Of a stretch of 37,338 bases of DNA, positions 1-9,600 are shown piece after piece. Position numbers and translations under genes: made by a program. The notes beneath the pieces were generated by a model. That model was not told the DNA's origin. It did no database searches and saw nothing but the letters and a program-made list of their open reading frames with translations. Positions within the stretch are counted from its first letter, which is position 1; the number at the start of each line of letters is the position of its first letter. This stretch comes from a virus. Location: the IMG/VR virus record IMGVR_UViG_3300005914_000029, positions 1-37,338 of that record. One strand, written 5' to 3'.

Positions 1-1173
1 TTAGCAACTACAGCAGGTACAGTATCAACTGCCGCACAACCTAACATAACAAGTGTAGGTACATTATCAGGTTTAACTGTATCATCGACGATCACTGGTT
101 CAGTAAGTGGCTCAGCCGCAACAGCGACATCAGCAACTACAGCAGGTTCTGTAACAACAGCGGCTCAAGGAAATATCACATCAGTCGGTGTACTCACTTC
201 ATTAAATTCAAGTGGTACTATAACTGCACCAGCATTTACTGCTAACACTGGCGTCTTTACTGGTGATGGCTCAGGCTTATCAACACTAAATGCATCGAAC
301 GTTTCAAGCGGAACATTAGCACAAGCAAGACTTGCAAATGATTCTGTGACAGTTAACGGTTCAACTGTTGCATTAGGTGCATCAACCACAATTACAGCCA
401 GTACAACCCAATCAGTTACATTTAATAATAGTGGTTCAGGTGTATCTTCAGGAACAACGTTTAATGGTGGTACAGCTAGAATTATATCGTACAATACTAT
501 CGGTGCACCAAGTACTAGTGGTTCAGGAGCATCAGGATCATGGGGAATCAGTGTTACAGGGACCGCGGCGTCAGCGACTGGGACAGCGGCTACAGTAACA
601 ACTGCGGCACAACCAAATATTACATCAGTAGGTACTTTAAGTTCATTAACTGTATCAGGTATAACTAATACAGGTACTATGCAATCAACAATTATCACTA
701 CAGGCTCTAATTCAACAGCAGGTACGATCACTGGTGACTATACACTAACATCAGGCTCAACTCTTAACGCAACTTATGCGGATTTGGCTGAGAAATATAC
801 TGCGGACGCTCAATACGAAGCAGGAACAGTTGTTACGTTCGGTGGAGAAGCAGAATGTTCTATAGCAGGTGTCAAAGGACTCCATGCAGTAGCGGGTGTT
901 GTAACAACTAACCCTGCTCAAGTGTATAACGCAGGATGTGTTGCACCAGAAGGACAGTTTGTTATTGAACTAGCACTGATCGGAAGAGTACCGTGCAAAA
1001 TTATTGGCCCGATTGAAAAAGGTGACTTGATTATTACTTCTGATCAAGCTGGTTATGGTTGTGCAGGCAATCCTGCTACGGTTAAAGCTGGTACTATCAT
1101 CGGCAAAGCATTAGAAGCATTCAACGGACCAACCCCAGAAGGTGTCGTCGAAGTATTAGTCGGTAAAACCTAA
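1..1173 (+). CDS. Tail fibre / receptor-binding-type structural protein (5' end outside window)
   Basis: The frame is open from base 1, so the N-terminus lies upstream; 390 residues are visible. The first 250 or so are low-complexity Ser/Thr/Ala/Gly, with a recurring unit of the form AAQxNITSVGxLxSL near residues 11-25, 54-68 and 202-216. This is typical of marine phage tail fibres. From about residue 258 the composition changes to a compact domain beginning YADLAEKYTAD, with GTVVTFGGEAECS and a C-terminal TIIGKALEAF segment; this is the C-terminal domain often found on such fibres. Inference: it is a trimeric fibre or fibre-tip protein. No SGNH or S74 chaperone catalytic motif was noticed. 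Fibre identity is fairly certain; the exact attachment point on the virion is not. Confidence 0.8.
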   Translation, partial: LATTAGTVSTAAQPNITSVGTLSGLTVSSTITGSVSGSAATATSATTAGSVTTAAQGNITSVGVLTSLNSSGTITAPAFTANTGVFTGDGSGLSTLNASNVSSGTLAQARLANDSVTVNGSTVALGASTTITASTTQSVTFNNSGSGVSSGTTFNGGTARIISYNTIGAPSTSGSGASGSWGISVTGTAASATGTAATVTTAAQPNITSVGTLSSLTVSGITNTGTMQSTIITTGSNSTAGTITGDYTLTSGSTLNATYADLAEKYTADAQYEAGTVVTFGGEAECSIAGVKGLHAVAGVVTTNPAQVYNAGCVAPEGQFVIELALIGRVPCKIIGPIEKGDLIITSDQAGYGCAGNPATVKAGTIIGKALEAFNGPTPEGVVEVLVGKT

Positions 1174-1216
1174 TTCTAACTACCTTAGAATCGTGACGTT
1201 GCAAAGCGCCACACCG

Positions 1217-1240
1217 AAAGGGCAACGAAAGTTGCTCTTT
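1217..1240 (+). terminator. Hairpin after the tail fibre gene, possible terminator
   Basis: AAAGGGCAAC and GTTGCTCTTT pair over ten positions (one G-U) around a GAAA tetraloop. It lies 44 bases after the fibre stop and before the next gene. The trailing T-run is short (TCTTT), so a processing or stabilising hairpin is also possible. Confidence 0.5.
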
Positions 1241-1289
1241 CAACCTAGAGAATTTATAACACGTACATAAAAATAAGATAAGTAGCTAT

Positions 1290-1727
1290 ATGAATGTTTT
1301 TACAATGAATTTCGAACAAAGACTCGCGGAATGGCATAGACTAAGACAATCACTTGACCAACTTGATCTGGAATATACATGCGTAGAAGTTGACAAGTTT
1401 TGGCAACAATGCCCATTAAACAAATATTATTTACATCCACACGACATAGCAATCTGGCCAAAGCCTTGGCAGTTACTACACGATAACATATATTGTTACT
1501 ATTCCAGAGCGTTAGGAATGATATACACATTAGCTTTGTTGGGTATAAAAGAGGTTGACTTGGTATCAGCAACCGATTACAATGGCATAGATGTGGTATT
1601 AGTCTTGGTAGACAACGCAAAGTATGCATTGAATTACTGGCCAGACTGCGTGTTAAATACTCAGTTGGAAAAATTCACAAATATCAAGCATATTGACATA
1701 ACGACAATACACCACAATACAGACTAG
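1290..1727 (+). CDS. Conserved-looking phage protein of unknown function, 145 aa
   Basis: The product is rich in Trp, Tyr and His, with no recognised catalytic motif. The N-terminus is helical and charged (FEQRLAEWHRLRQSL), followed by an aromatic centre and a hydrophobic beta-like segment (DVVLVLVDN). An alternative start is Met6 at 1305. No Shine-Dalgarno is visible before ATG 1290, but a degenerate late-promoter-like ATAAGTA ends exactly five bases before it, as seen at several other unit starts here. It ends seven bases before nrdA and is probably co-transcribed with it. Function unknown. Confidence 0.7.
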   Translation: MNVFTMNFEQRLAEWHRLRQSLDQLDLEYTCVEVDKFWQQCPLNKYYLHPHDIAIWPKPWQLLHDNIYCYYSRALGMIYTLALLGIKEVDLVSATDYNGIDVVLVLVDNAKYALNYWPDCVLNTQLEKFTNIKHIDITTIHHNTD

Positions 1728-1734
1728 GATAAGA

Positions 1735-4065
1735 ATGAATATAAAAGTTACTAAACGATCAGGTAAGGTAGAAGAACTAGCCTTAGAAAAATGGCAAGCG
1801 CAAATAGCAAAAATATGTGAAGGAGTATCAGACGTATCTCAGTCGATGATTGAAATCACTTCGCAACCACATTTTTTTGACGGTATTACTACCAGAGAAA
1901 TCGATGGTCTTACGTTACGTGCTATCGTTGATCTAATCGATGTAGAACAAAATCCAGAAACAGGGCATACCAATTATCAATATGTGGCAGGCAAACAACG
2001 TTTGTCCATGTTGCGAAAAGATGTATATGGTGGTTATACTCCTCCGCACCTCTACGAAATAGTAAAAACAAATGTCAGTTCTGGATTATATACCCCAGAA
2101 CTATTAGAATGGTACTCAGAAGATGAATGGAATAAGATGAATACCATCATCGATCATGAAAAAGATGAAGGGTATTCATATGCCGCAGTAGAGCAAATGA
2201 TCGGTAAATATCTTGTTCGCAATCGTTCAACCGGCCAGATATACGAGACACCGCAGGTAAGATATATAATTGCGGCGGCCACTGTTTTTCATAAAGAAGA
2301 ACCACAGATAGCAAGAATGCGATTTGTCAAAGAATACTATCAATGTGCTAGTGACGGTTTATTTACATTAGCAACACCTGTACTTGCTGGACTCGGTACG
2401 CCTACTAAACAGTTTAGCTCTTGTGTTCTCATTAAAAGTGACGATGACTTAGACAGTATATTCGCATCTGGCGAGATGATGGCAAAGTATGCGAGTAAAC
2501 GGGCCGGCATTGGTCTTGAAATAGGACGATTAAGGCCCTTGGGATCACCGATAAGAGGCGGAGAGATCATGCATACAGGCATGATACCCTTCTTGAAGAA
2601 ATGGTTTGGAGACTTGCGTTCATGTTCACAGGGTGGCATTCGAAATGCAAGTGCAACAGTCTTTTACCCCATATGGCATCATCAGTTTGATGATTTGATT
2701 GTGCTTAAAAACAACCAAGGGACAGACGAGACAAGAGTTAGACACATGGATTACGGTGTTATTCTATCTTCGTTCTTTTGGAAACGGTTTAAAAACAAAG
2801 AAAATATTACATTCTTTGATCCAAATGAAGTACCTGATCTTTATGAAGCATTCTACTCAGATACTCCGTTATTCGAAGAACTCTATGTAAAATATGAAAA
2901 GAGTCGCAAACTCCGTAAGAAAACAATGTCAGCAGAAGAAGTATTTAAATCTGGTATCTTAAAAGAAAGAACAGACACCGGTAGAATCTATCTAGTCTAT
3001 ATAGATAACGTAATGAATCAAGGCCCGTTCGATCCCAAAGTAAATCCGATCTATCAAAGTAATCTTTGTTTAGAGGTATTATTGCCAACAAAGCCCTTTA
3101 AACGATTAGATGATGATAAGGGTCGCATTGCCCTCTGCACACTTGGCTCGATCAACTGGGGCGCATTCCGCCACCCTGAGGACATGCGGAGAGCATGTCG
3201 CATACTACACCGTAGTTTGTGTAATATTTTAGAATACCAAGACTTCTTATCGATTCAAAGTAAATTAAGTAACGACGAAATATCTCCATTGGGTATTGGG
3301 GTAACTAATCTGGCATACTGGCATGCAAAGCGTGACTACAAATATGGAGATAAAGATGCTCTTCAAGATGTTAAATCTTGGATGGAACACCAAGCATTCT
3401 TCTTGACTCAAGCAACAGTAGAACTTGCAAAAGACCGAGGGCCTTGTTTAGATTCACATAAAACATTTTATGGTCAGGGAGTTTTCCCATGGGAACGCAG
3501 AGCAAAAGGAGTTAACGAGTTAGTAAACTTTAAGCCTGAATGTGATTGGGAAACACTTAGAACAGATATGAAAGAGTACGGAGTCAGAAATGCAACGCTA
3601 ATGGCGATTGCTCCTGTGGAATCTTCATCAGTTGTTATTAACTCTACGAACGGCATCGAAATGCCAATGAGTTTGATTTCGGTTAAAGAAAGCAAAGCAG
3701 GATCATTAACGCAAGTAGTACCTGACTATCACATCAAACGAGTAAGAAACTCTTATCAGATGATGTGGGAACAAACAGATTGTATAGATTATATTAAAAC
3801 AGCATCGGTGTTAGCGGCCTATGTGGATCAAAGTATTTCAACAAATACATTCTACAACCCTGCTTTCTTCGACAACCAAAAAGTACCAACAACATTAATC
3901 GCTACAAACTTGATGAAGGCCCATCATTGGGGATTGAAGACTTTTTACTACAGTTTGATAAACAAAGCAGGCGTAAAAAGACAAGATGACGTAGTACAAA
4001 TAGCAAAACAATACATAGACGATCCGGCATTTGATGATGATGACTGTGAATCCTGCAAATTATAA
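1735..4065 (+). CDS. nrdA: Ribonucleoside-diphosphate reductase class Ia, large (alpha) subunit
   Basis: It reduces ribonucleoside diphosphates to deoxyribonucleotides for phage DNA synthesis, in complex with NrdB. The 776 residues match the family length. An ATP-cone-like region occupies about residues 1-95. Redox cysteines C230 (SSCVL) and C468 (ALCTLGSIN), the catalytic triad N443/C445/E447 (NLCLE) and the tandem tyrosines of the radical path (FYYSL near residue 740) are all present. The C-terminal tail ends CESCKL, the CxxC pair that is re-reduced by glutaredoxin or thioredoxin. An AGGAT ribosome site precedes the ATG. The stop abuts the start of an oxygenase gene, and nrdB and a glutaredoxin follow, so the whole reduction system is encoded together. 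Confidence 0.97.
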   Translation: MNIKVTKRSGKVEELALEKWQAQIAKICEGVSDVSQSMIEITSQPHFFDGITTREIDGLTLRAIVDLIDVEQNPETGHTNYQYVAGKQRLSMLRKDVYGGYTPPHLYEIVKTNVSSGLYTPELLEWYSEDEWNKMNTIIDHEKDEGYSYAAVEQMIGKYLVRNRSTGQIYETPQVRYIIAAATVFHKEEPQIARMRFVKEYYQCASDGLFTLATPVLAGLGTPTKQFSSCVLIKSDDDLDSIFASGEMMAKYASKRAGIGLEIGRLRPLGSPIRGGEIMHTGMIPFLKKWFGDLRSCSQGGIRNASATVFYPIWHHQFDDLIVLKNNQGTDETRVRHMDYGVILSSFFWKRFKNKENITFFDPNEVPDLYEAFYSDTPLFEELYVKYEKSRKLRKKTMSAEEVFKSGILKERTDTGRIYLVYIDNVMNQGPFDPKVNPIYQSNLCLEVLLPTKPFKRLDDDKGRIALCTLGSINWGAFRHPEDMRRACRILHRSLCNILEYQDFLSIQSKLSNDEISPLGIGVTNLAYWHAKRDYKYGDKDALQDVKSWMEHQAFFLTQATVELAKDRGPCLDSHKTFYGQGVFPWERRAKGVNELVNFKPECDWETLRTDMKEYGVRNATLMAIAPVESSSVVINSTNGIEMPMSLISVKESKAGSLTQVVPDYHIKRVRNSYQMMWEQTDCIDYIKTASVLAAYVDQSISTNTFYNPAFFDNQKVPTTLIATNLMKAHHWGLKTFYYSLINKAGVKRQDDVVQIAKQYIDDPAFDDDDCESCKL

Positions 4066-4629
4066 ATGATTTTAAGTGTTGATAATTTTTTAGACAACGA
4101 AACGTTTGACATACTAAACGCTTCTATGTTGTCAAAAATTGATAGTGCTAAATCCAGAAAGGCAGATGATGTAGGAAATGAAAAATCATATTCATTAGCA
4201 TACACAGAACTACACGGTGATATTTTGTTTCCAAGTATGCATTTAGGCGCCCATATAGGACCTATTATTAATAAAGTTAGAAACTATATTGAGACTGCAA
4301 TTGACAAGTCAATTCCAGATGTAGAAAGTACACATTATGCTTTTATGAATCAAGGTTATATTATTAGAAGGCATGTAGATTCAAAATCAATACCAATTGA
4401 TTTTGATGAATTAGCAAAGAATTATAAAGCATTTCTTTTTAGTCACAATGAATGGGAAGAAGAATGGGGAGGGCATCTGTGTTTTAGTACAGAGGAAGAA
4501 TATTTACCTTTACCTAACAGACTAGTAGTATATACGACAGATGAACCACACTGGACTATATTGATGAATGAAAAAAGCGGTGATGCTACACGAATGATTA
4601 TGGGCATTAGATTTGGAAACTATTATTAG
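4066..4629 (+). CDS. 2-oxoglutarate/Fe(II)-dependent oxygenase (prolyl-4-hydroxylase-like)
   Basis: The 187-residue protein has the facial triad of the family: H103 and D105 (RRHVD), then H162 (DEPHW), with a basic 2-oxoglutarate-anchoring candidate at R176 or R182. The EEWGGHL segment at 132-138 matches the WGGxL strand of P4H-type oxygenases. Such enzymes couple O2 and 2-oxoglutarate to hydroxylation; the substrate is unknown. The ATG directly follows the nrdA stop (TAA then ATG, no gap) and no ribosome site is seen, suggesting reinitiation after nrdA. Its position between nrdA and nrdB is unusual, and it looks more AT-rich than either neighbour, suggesting a later insertion. At least two similar oxygenases occur further on. 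Confidence 0.85.
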   Translation: MILSVDNFLDNETFDILNASMLSKIDSAKSRKADDVGNEKSYSLAYTELHGDILFPSMHLGAHIGPIINKVRNYIETAIDKSIPDVESTHYAFMNQGYIIRRHVDSKSIPIDFDELAKNYKAFLFSHNEWEEEWGGHLCFSTEEEYLPLPNRLVVYTTDEPHWTILMNEKSGDATRMIMGIRFGNYY

Positions 4630-4638
4630 GAATATATA

Positions 4639-5742
4639 ATGAGTAAAGAACAATACGATTTAACAAAGCAAACAGACTATCTGGACAGAAAGATGTTTTT
4701 AGATCCAGCTGGTCCAGTAACAATTCAGCGGTTTGAAGAAGTTAAATATGATAAAATTGCCAACTTTGAAGAAACAGCAAGAGGATTCTTTTGGATCCCA
4801 GAAGAAATTAGTTTAACAAAAGATGCAAGTGACTTTAAAGAGGCAAGTGATGCAGTTAAACACATATTCACCAGTAACGTCCTGAGACAGACCGCACTAG
4901 ATAGTTTACAAGGCAGAGGCCCTGTGCAAGTGTTCACGCCTGTTGTTAGTCTTCCTGAACTAGAAGCGTTGATGTACAACTGGTCGTTCTTTGAAACAAA
5001 CATACACTCGCGTTCATATAGTCATATTATTAGAAATATATATAATGTACCAAAAGATATATTCAATACGATACACGACACACAAGAAATTGCTGATATG
5101 GCATCTAGTGTGGGTGATTATTACGAGGGACTGCATCAATTGAATTGCAAGAAAGAATTGGGTAAAAAAGTTTCTGAAGATGCTCATATTAAGGCAATCT
5201 GGCTGGCTCTACATGCTAGTTATGCCTTAGAAGCATTGCGATTTATGGTATCATTCGCTACCTCACTGGCAATGGTTGAGAATCGAATCTTTATGGGTAA
5301 TGGCAACATTATTTCATTGATCTTACAAGATGAACTATTGCACAAGGGTTGGACAGGCTGGATCATTAATCAAGTTGTCAAAGAAGATGACAGATTTGCC
5401 AAAATTGCAAGAGAATGCGAAACAGAAGTATATAAGATGTACATGGATGTTATACGCGAAGAAAAAGAATGGGCTGATTACTTATTCCAGAAAGGGCCGG
5501 TCATCGGCCTTAATGCAAATATACTCAAAGACTTCGTAGACTACACCGCACTTGACTCACTCAAGTCAATTGGTATCAAATACCAAGAACCTGCGGCTAG
5601 AAATAGTCCAATACCGTGGTTTAATAAACACAGTGATACTAGTAAAAAACAGACAGCATTACAAGAAAACGAATCTACTAATTACGTAGTGGGCGTGATG
5701 TCTGAATCGTTAGACTACGGTGCGTTACCAGAATTAAATTAA
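4639..5742 (+). CDS. nrdB: Ribonucleoside-diphosphate reductase class Ia, small (beta) subunit
   Basis: This is the diiron-tyrosyl radical partner of NrdA, 367 aa. Metal ligands D88 (ALDSLQG), E119, H123, E198 (YALEALRF), E232 and H235 (DELLHKGWT) are visible, and the radical tyrosine is Y127 in IHSRSYSHIIRNI. One oddity: the E119-to-H123 step reads ETNIH, four residues apart, whereas the E. coli enzyme has E115/H118, three apart. The DNA reads cleanly there. An AGGA ribosome site lies before the ATG. It is the third gene of the nrdA-oxygenase-nrdB unit. Confidence 0.96.
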   Translation: MSKEQYDLTKQTDYLDRKMFLDPAGPVTIQRFEEVKYDKIANFEETARGFFWIPEEISLTKDASDFKEASDAVKHIFTSNVLRQTALDSLQGRGPVQVFTPVVSLPELEALMYNWSFFETNIHSRSYSHIIRNIYNVPKDIFNTIHDTQEIADMASSVGDYYEGLHQLNCKKELGKKVSEDAHIKAIWLALHASYALEALRFMVSFATSLAMVENRIFMGNGNIISLILQDELLHKGWTGWIINQVVKEDDRFAKIARECETEVYKMYMDVIREEKEWADYLFQKGPVIGLNANILKDFVDYTALDSLKSIGIKYQEPAARNSPIPWFNKHSDTSKKQTALQENESTNYVVGVMSESLDYGALPELN

Positions 5743-5767
5743 ATATAATTCGACCAGTCAGAACTGC

Positions 5768-5777
5768 ATTAAATATA
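5768..5777 (+). promoter_or_regulatory. Possible T4-type late promoter before glutaredoxin
   Basis: ATTAAATATA resembles the T4 late -10 element TATAAATA and lies in the 69-bp gap after nrdB. It leaves a normal leader with an AGGAG ribosome site before ATG 5812. The region is AT-rich, so chance occurrence is possible. Confidence 0.35.
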
Positions 5778-5811
5778 GATATAATAACATTAAACTAATC
5801 CAGGAGATACA

Positions 5812-6036
5812 ATGAAAGCAGTAGTATGGAGTAAAGATAGTTGCACCTATTGTGATCAAGCAAAGAAATTACTTGACACACATAATATTGAAATTGAAGA
5901 AAAGCAGATCGGCTCTGTCTACACATTGAAAGACTTGTTAGAAGTTGTGCCGAATGCTCAGACGGTACCTCAAATCTTTTTAAATGAAGAATATATCGGT
6001 GGCTACACTGAATTAAAAATAAAATTAGCGGGATAA
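5812..6036 (+). CDS. grxC: Glutaredoxin
   Basis: The 74-residue thioredoxin-fold protein has the dithiol active site CTYC (C11, C14), the cis-proline motif TVP at 51-53 and the glutathione-binding GGY at 63-65. Family role: it transfers electrons from glutathione to ribonucleotide reductase, here most plausibly to the CESCKL tail of the NrdA encoded upstream. It is slightly short for the family but complete. AGGAG lies at good spacing before the ATG. T4 carries a functionally equivalent gene (nrdC). Confidence 0.93.
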   Translation: MKAVVWSKDSCTYCDQAKKLLDTHNIEIEEKQIGSVYTLKDLLEVVPNAQTVPQIFLNEEYIGGYTELKIKLAG

Positions 6037-6037
6037 G

Positions 6038-6352
6038 ATGAATATAGCAGATATAAAAATAAATACAGTTTACACATTTAAACTAAGCAGTGGTGAAGAA
6101 TTAATTGCAAAAGTAACTGACCTTGACAGTCAAGGTGGCGATATTATTATCGAACATCCTGTTTCTTGTGCACCAGGTCCACAAGGTATGGGACTTATCC
6201 CTAGTCTGTTCACCTACGATCCGCTGTTACCCGTAACACTAAATAGTACTAGCGTGTCACTCTTTGCCGAAACTGAGACCTCAGTTAGAGACAAATACAG
6301 AGAAGCAACAACAGGTATAACAGTACCAAATAAGCAAATAGTAATGGGATAA
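6038..6352 (+). CDS. Small conserved phage protein with Sm/SH3-like beta-barrel appearance
   Basis: The 104 residues begin with a beta-rich segment (YTFKLSSGEELIAKVTD, about 12-28) that resembles the strand-turn-strand of Sm-like or SH3-like barrels. A Pro/Gly-rich centre (APGPQGMGLIPSLFT) and a conserved-looking tail follow. I recall similar proteins beside PAAR genes in marine myoviruses but can give no function. It starts one base after the glutaredoxin stop, with a GGGAT ribosome site inside the glutaredoxin gene. It could belong to the baseplate or be regulatory. Confidence 0.7.
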   Translation: MNIADIKINTVYTFKLSSGEELIAKVTDLDSQGGDIIIEHPVSCAPGPQGMGLIPSLFTYDPLLPVTLNSTSVSLFAETETSVRDKYREATTGITVPNKQIVMG

Positions 6353-6358
6353 CACTAC

Positions 6359-6637
6359 ATGGCTAAACTAAGTCGAGAAGGAGATAAGAATACTACAGGT
6401 GGAAAAATCCTTAAAGGTGCATCTACCGTATTCGCCAATGGCAAACCTATAGGCTTACATGTTAGTGATATCAGTCCTCACGGACCCAAACCAAACAAAA
6501 AACCGCACAAAGCCGCAAAGACCACCGACGGCAGTCCTACTGTATTTTGTGAAGGTAAACCTGTTCTTAGGGTAGGCTCAAGTAATGATTGTGGTCACCA
6601 GATCGTTGAAGGCTCTGACAATGTGTTTGTACCTTAG
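6359..6637 (+). CDS. PAAR-motif protein, tail-spike tip
   Basis: The 92-residue protein has the two-lobed PAAR layout: an N-terminal half with GDKNTTGGKILKGASTVFANG, and a C-terminal half repeating the turn pattern (DGSPTVFCEGKPVLRVGS, then GSDNVFVP). Candidate zinc ligands are H64-type histidines and the cysteines in VFCEG and NDCGH. PAAR proteins cap the beta-helical cell-puncturing spike of contractile tails. It sits between a small barrel-like protein and the giant virion protein, so the three probably belong to the baseplate/spike group. Start chosen at the only ATG, six bases after the previous stop. Confidence 0.88.
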   Translation: MAKLSREGDKNTTGGKILKGASTVFANGKPIGLHVSDISPHGPKPNKKPHKAAKTTDGSPTVFCEGKPVLRVGSSNDCGHQIVEGSDNVFVP

Positions 6638-6646
6638 AGGTAATTA

Positions 6647-9600
6647 ATGGCGCATACAGGTAAACAAAGTCCGATTGGAATAAACGTTTTAGGCGGAATA
6701 CTACAAAATAGATGTCTTCAGATCAATAAAAATGCTGAATACTATATGGGAATTAGTCGGTCTAATAGTACTTACACCTTTGGCCATCTCATAGAAGGCA
6801 CAGTACTTCGAATGTTGACGTGGTCTATCAATGATGCATTTATTAGAGGCCAAGTCTCAGATGCAACTTACAACAATCTTATATCAATTAGTGGTGATGG
6901 AGCATGCCCAGCACTGGGGAATGCAAAACCACCTACTTATGTTATCGAAGATTCTTCTGGGATATGGACTGAAAAATCTTTAGCATTTGCTGGACTAACG
7001 ACAGCAAACGTAGGCAGTTTTCTAATTGGTCCTACATATACTATTGTGACCGTCGGCAATACTGACTTTACTGCTTTAGGCGCCGCAGACAATATCATAG
7101 GAATTGAATTCGTAGCAACTGCTAGTGGGCTTGTAAATAGTGGTAATTTTGTTGTTACACAAGAATATATAATAGCCTCTTTAGGAACAACTGATTGGGA
7201 AACTGCTGGAGCAACAGAAGCCTCAGAATTCACAGCAGAAATAGTAGACACTACCATGACAGTAACGGCCATGGCAGAACTATATACTCCTCAAAATCTT
7301 GCTGTAGGAGATCAATTATATGGTCCAAATGATCTTGAGCCTGGAACTATTATTACAGCACAAGTTTCTGGAGCTCCTGGTGGAGTAGGAGAATACACAG
7401 TAGACATCGATCAATCAGTATCTACTGATACATTTAAGTCATTTAAAGTAGGACAGCGGTTGTATGCGGTAGATGTGGGTGACGGAACTGGAACAGCAAC
7501 CCAAGGTACAGGAACAGTAACATCTCCAGCTTTGGTAGGTCCAGCAAACGCAGGCTACTCAGTAGAAGGCGATACTAATTACGGACAATCAGCAACCTGG
7601 GCTCCATATGATACTACTAATACCAACAAAAGCATTACTCAGTGGGGTTGGATAAGATGTCATGCTCTACAAGCACACAACGAATTTAATTGGCACGCCT
7701 CAGAGGCTTTAGAAGGACAAGCAACTCCTAAATATGAAGATTTTACCGCATCTTTTTCTACTGTAGATGGGTATATTAACTACACTAACTCTACCATTCA
7801 AACTGCTCTAAATGCTGACACCTTTTTAGAAGGCTCGTTTAGTAACATGGATGATTTGATGACCAGTGATTTTGCTGGCGTCAGTAAAGCACTTAAAGAA
7901 TTTGGACTGGGATTAGAACATACCGGCAAACTAATAGATTTAAAGAGATTGGATAGATTTGGTTATCCTTCGACTTTGTTGCAACAATTATACGTGAACG
8001 GTGGAATAACACAAGATTTAAACTTGTTATTGGGTGGAGCCGGTCTACCAGCTACGGCGATCAAAAAGATTTCTAAAGGACAGCGGGCCGCATCTGTCCT
8101 ACAAGAAAAACAAATATACAGTGCATTCTTGGCAATCACTGGAGAGAATCTATACAATTGTATTGCGCCATTAACGTCATACTGGCAACTTTTAACGAGT
8201 GATGCCTCTGATTATCCTATTAGGACTTTGGCTGATTGTTTAGATGTGAAACGATTGTTTCAATGGCAAAATGTATGGTCAACTCTAACTGTTCCTGTAT
8301 ACAATACCACTCTTAATATGCCTACTGGTTCAAAAACATATTACTTAATATATAACAGCGACGGATCAGTCAATTCAGCCATTAACACGAACGGTGTCAA
8401 GAAAATTGTCGGAACATTAGTTGTTTCAGGCACCCCTACTGTTAGAGATGACCGACCAGAAAATATTATTACAGAGACAGTAATTGGATTTGATTCTTAT
8501 TTAGGTGGCCCTAATATAGTTATACCAACAGCTATTGGTCTGGCCGCCGCCGCATTTAGATACACCATGCTACAGATTAGTAATATCGAACAAATTACTC
8601 CAGGTAATATTGGTGGGTGTATTTCTGGATTAGAAATAAATTCTAATAATGGCTCAGGCGCAAACGGCACTGCACCTGAAACAACAGTTAACGATGACGG
8701 AACTACTACCACTACTCTTGCGAAACCCATTAACGAAACTTTGCAATCAGAAGTTGCATTAAAAATAGCACAAGGCAGTGGAGTAGGAGGATTGTTTACT
8801 CATTCAGACTTCTTTGGTTGTATGTCTGGTCTGCCTTATGCTTGGAATATTATATACAGAGAAATTAATAAAACAGGTGTTACTCAAACAACAAACCGTT
8901 CAACTCTTGCAAGGATTTATCAACAATTATATCTAGCAGTGGCATGGGAGCAAGCCACTATTGCACCTATATATACTGGTACCGGTCCATACACTATTAC
9001 TGGCTGGACTATCGTTGATTCTGGTGGAGGTTATGGACGAGCAGGCGCGGCTACCCCAACTATAGCATTCTCTGACGGTCTCACGGGTACCGCGACTATT
9101 GGTAGAAGTGATAAAGATACTGGTTCAAATGGTGCAGGCACTTTTGGTAGAGTAACAACCATCACCGGAGCAACAGGTACTATCGCGAATATCCCGACAG
9201 CAACAATTGAATCTCCACCATCTGCTCAATACACTGCTTTTTCAACGAGTGGAGTTAATGGCGGAACTATAAACTATGACACAGTTGTACAAGATTACAT
9301 CGATGAAGCAAATGCCGAAATTATAAATATCGTGGATCCAGATGTAGGTTATACCGGCGGAGTGGAACAATTAAACTTAGCTTGGAATGTTTTGGGAAGA
9401 CAACTCAAAGTAGAACAAAGATCGAGATATATAGCATTAAATCCAGTTGAAGTTCCCAGAGATGGATTCGTAAATAGTAATCAAAATATAATTAGTTTTG
9501 TTGATAGCATGCCCGAATACTCGCAAGATGTGAGGCCTCACATGTCAGCACAGACAATCGAAATGATTGTAGACAGAGATTGTGACGTAGGCCAGAACAT

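Noticed and set aside
1-640. Direct DNA repeats that might suggest a CRISPR-like or satellite array
   Set aside because: They are imperfect, spaced irregularly and encode repeated protein units of the fibre.
165-731. 188-residue frame on the minus strand
   Set aside because: Antisense to the repetitive Ser/Thr-rich tail fibre; its Val/Pro/Ala-rich composition is the mirror of that repeat.
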